In this document: one piece after another, positions 4,204 to 5,472 of the stretch | Numbering within the stretch: the stretch's first letter is position 1 | How the letters are laid out: each line of letters opens with the position of its first letter | Origin: Deferribacteres bacterium | GTDB taxonomy: Bacteria > Nitrospirota > Thermodesulfovibrionia > UBA6902 | NCBI GenBank assembly: GCA_013152795.1 | Contig: JAADFS010000140.1 | Coordinates: 1 to 5,472, forward strand | Length of the DNA stretch: 5,472 nt | Direction: 5' to 3' | Program-made: the position numbers and the translations under genes | The notes under the pieces: model-generated | Told to the model about the DNA's origin: nothing | What the model saw: only the letters and a program-made list of their open reading frames with translations | Database searches by the model: none

Positions 4204-5472
4204 ATGAAAATACCCATTGCGACATACAGGCTTCAGTTCAATCCGGACTTCGGGTTCAGGGAGGCGCAGAAGATACTCTCATACCTCAATGAACTCGGGA
4301 TATCGGATATATACGCCTCGCCGGTGTTTAAGGCAAAGAAGGGAAGCCCCCACGGATACGACATAGTCGACCTGAATCAGCTCAACAGCGAACTCGGCAC
4401 AGGGGATGATTTCGACAGGCTCCTTGCGGAATTAAAGAAGGCCGGCATGGGCTGGATACAGGATATCGTCCCCAACCACATGGCCTTTGACGGGGAAAAC
4501 TCCATGCTCATGGATGTGCTTGAGAACGGCCCGCACTCGGAATATTTCGATTTCTTCGATATCGACTGGAAACACTTTTACGAGAGCCTCTCCGGAAGGG
4601 TCCTCGCCCCATTCCTCGGGAAACACTACAGTGAATCCCTTGACGAAAGGGAGATAACCCTGCAGTATGATGACAACGGGTTTTTCATCAACTACTACTC
4701 CCTGAAGCTCCCGCTCAAGATAGAGTCGTATGTTCACGTAATCACCCACAGGTTCAACGAACTGAGGAAATGCCTCGGAGACGACCACCCTGACCTGATC
4801 AAGTTCCTCGGCATTCTCTATTCCCTGAAAAATCTTCCCGTGTCCCGTGAGGAAAGGCTTGAACGCTACAGTCAGATACAGTTTATCAAGAGGATGCTCA
4901 GGGAACTGTATATGGAAAACAGCGATATAAGGCGGTTCATAGACGGAAACATAGATATGTTCAACGGCAACAAAGAGGCCGGGGACAGCCTCAATCTGCT
5001 TGACAGCCTGCTTTCCGAACAATTGTTCAGGCTCTCCTTCTGGAAAGTCGCCGGCGAAGAGCTGAACTACCGCAGGTTTTTCAATATCAACAGCCTGATT
5101 TCCCTGAGGATGGAAGATGAAAAGGTATTCAACGTTACCCACACGTTCATCATGAACCTCGTTAAAGACAAAAAGATCACGGGACTGCGTATAGACCATA
5201 TAGACGGCCTGTATGATCCGACAGGGTACCTGAGAAGATTAAGGGAAAAAACAGAGGAGATGTATATAGCCGTTGAGAAAATACTCGGGCCGCATGAGGA
5301 ACTGCCGCACCTGTGGGCTGTGCAGGGCACCACGGGATATGACTTCCTGAATTATGTCAACGGGATTTTCTGTGATGAAAGAAACGGCAGGAGATTCAAC
5401 AAGCTGTACTACAGCTTTACCGGGTTTAAAACGTCTTACGAGGCGCTCCTCTATGAAAAGAAGAAGCTCGTC
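4204..5472 (+). CDS. treY: malto-oligosyltrehalose synthase TreY (GH13 family; partial, C-terminus off right edge)
   Basis: TreY rearranges the reducing-end alpha-1,4 bond of a maltodextrin to the alpha,alpha-1,1 bond of trehalose, giving the substrate of TreZ. The 423 codons present read without a stop to the window edge; family members usually have about 700-950 residues, so roughly half is here. The N-terminus is typical: IPIATYRLQFNPDFGF at 3-18, then LGISDIYASPVFKAKKGSPH, with the conserved HGYDIVD at 50-56. GH13 region I is DIVPNH at 87-92. GLRIDHIDGLYDPTGY (327-342) carries the nucleophile Asp331, and AVEKIL carries the probable acid/base Glu358. GTTGYDF at 375-381 is a further TreY hallmark. 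The third catalytic Asp should lie beyond the window. The central insertion between about 100 and 320 is also usual for TreY. ATG 4204 matches the family N-terminus exactly but has no Shine-Dalgarno. It is separated from treZ by the four-helix-bundle gene and mini-ORF. Confidence 0.96.
   Translation, partial: MKIPIATYRLQFNPDFGFREAQKILSYLNELGISDIYASPVFKAKKGSPHGYDIVDLNQLNSELGTGDDFDRLLAELKKAGMGWIQDIVPNHMAFDGENSMLMDVLENGPHSEYFDFFDIDWKHFYESLSGRVLAPFLGKHYSESLDEREITLQYDDNGFFINYYSLKLPLKIESYVHVITHRFNELRKCLGDDHPDLIKFLGILYSLKNLPVSREERLERYSQIQFIKRMLRELYMENSDIRRFIDGNIDMFNGNKEAGDSLNLLDSLLSEQLFRLSFWKVAGEELNYRRFFNINSLISLRMEDEKVFNVTHTFIMNLVKDKKITGLRIDHIDGLYDPTGYLRRLREKTEEMYIAVEKILGPHEELPHLWAVQGTTGYDFLNYVNGIFCDERNGRRFNKLYYSFTGFKTSYEALLYEKKKLV

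Noticed and set aside
4432..5199. Minus-strand frame of 255 codons within treY
   Set aside because: Fully antisense to the conserved TreY barrel. Its length follows from treY codon composition, and the translation shows no recognisable domain.

Overview
The window is bacterial: closely packed genes, Shine-Dalgarno sites, GTG and ATG overlap starts and sigma70-like promoters. Frequent AGG (Arg) and ATA (Ile) codons with moderately high GC would fit an environmental Nitrospirota- or Desulfobacterota-like genome. That placement is a low-confidence impression; nothing here is taxon-diagnostic.

Left part (1-1468, minus strand): a two-gene leftward unit. A good sigma70-type promoter (TTGACA, 17 bp, TAGTAT) at 1440-1468 drives an MscS-family mechanosensitive channel starting at ATG 1375. 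The reading frame breaks at a run of five G (584-588 on the + strand) and continues in another frame to a stop at 277-279, so the gene is frameshifted as written. Its last codons overlap (GTGA) the start of queF, the 7-cyano-7-deazaguanine reductase of queuosine synthesis. queF runs off the left edge; 93 codons are present and include all expected catalytic residues.

Middle (1469-1627): a divergent intergenic region of about 160 bp. It holds the channel promoter at its left border, an imperfect inverted repeat, a very GC-rich perfect hairpin, and a weak promoter candidate for the rightward genes.

Right part (1628-5472, plus strand): treZ (complete, maltooligosyltrehalose trehalohydrolase), a four-helix-bundle protein of the 23S-IVS/S23 type with a C-terminal 'suffix' domain, a 28-codon mini-ORF with a strong ribosome-binding site, and treY (maltooligosyltrehalose synthase, first 423 codons; runs off the right edge). 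TreY turns the reducing end of a maltodextrin or glycogen chain into a trehalosyl unit and TreZ releases trehalose, so these two genes form a complete two-enzyme route to the compatible solute. With an MscS channel transcribed divergently, the locus has an osmotic-stress theme.

The unusual element is the four-helix-bundle gene plus mini-ORF lodged between treZ and treY. The gene carries a four-copy 9-bp repeat in the loop before its suffix domain. The mini-ORF overlaps its stop codon and ends 11 nt before a treY start that has no visible Shine-Dalgarno.
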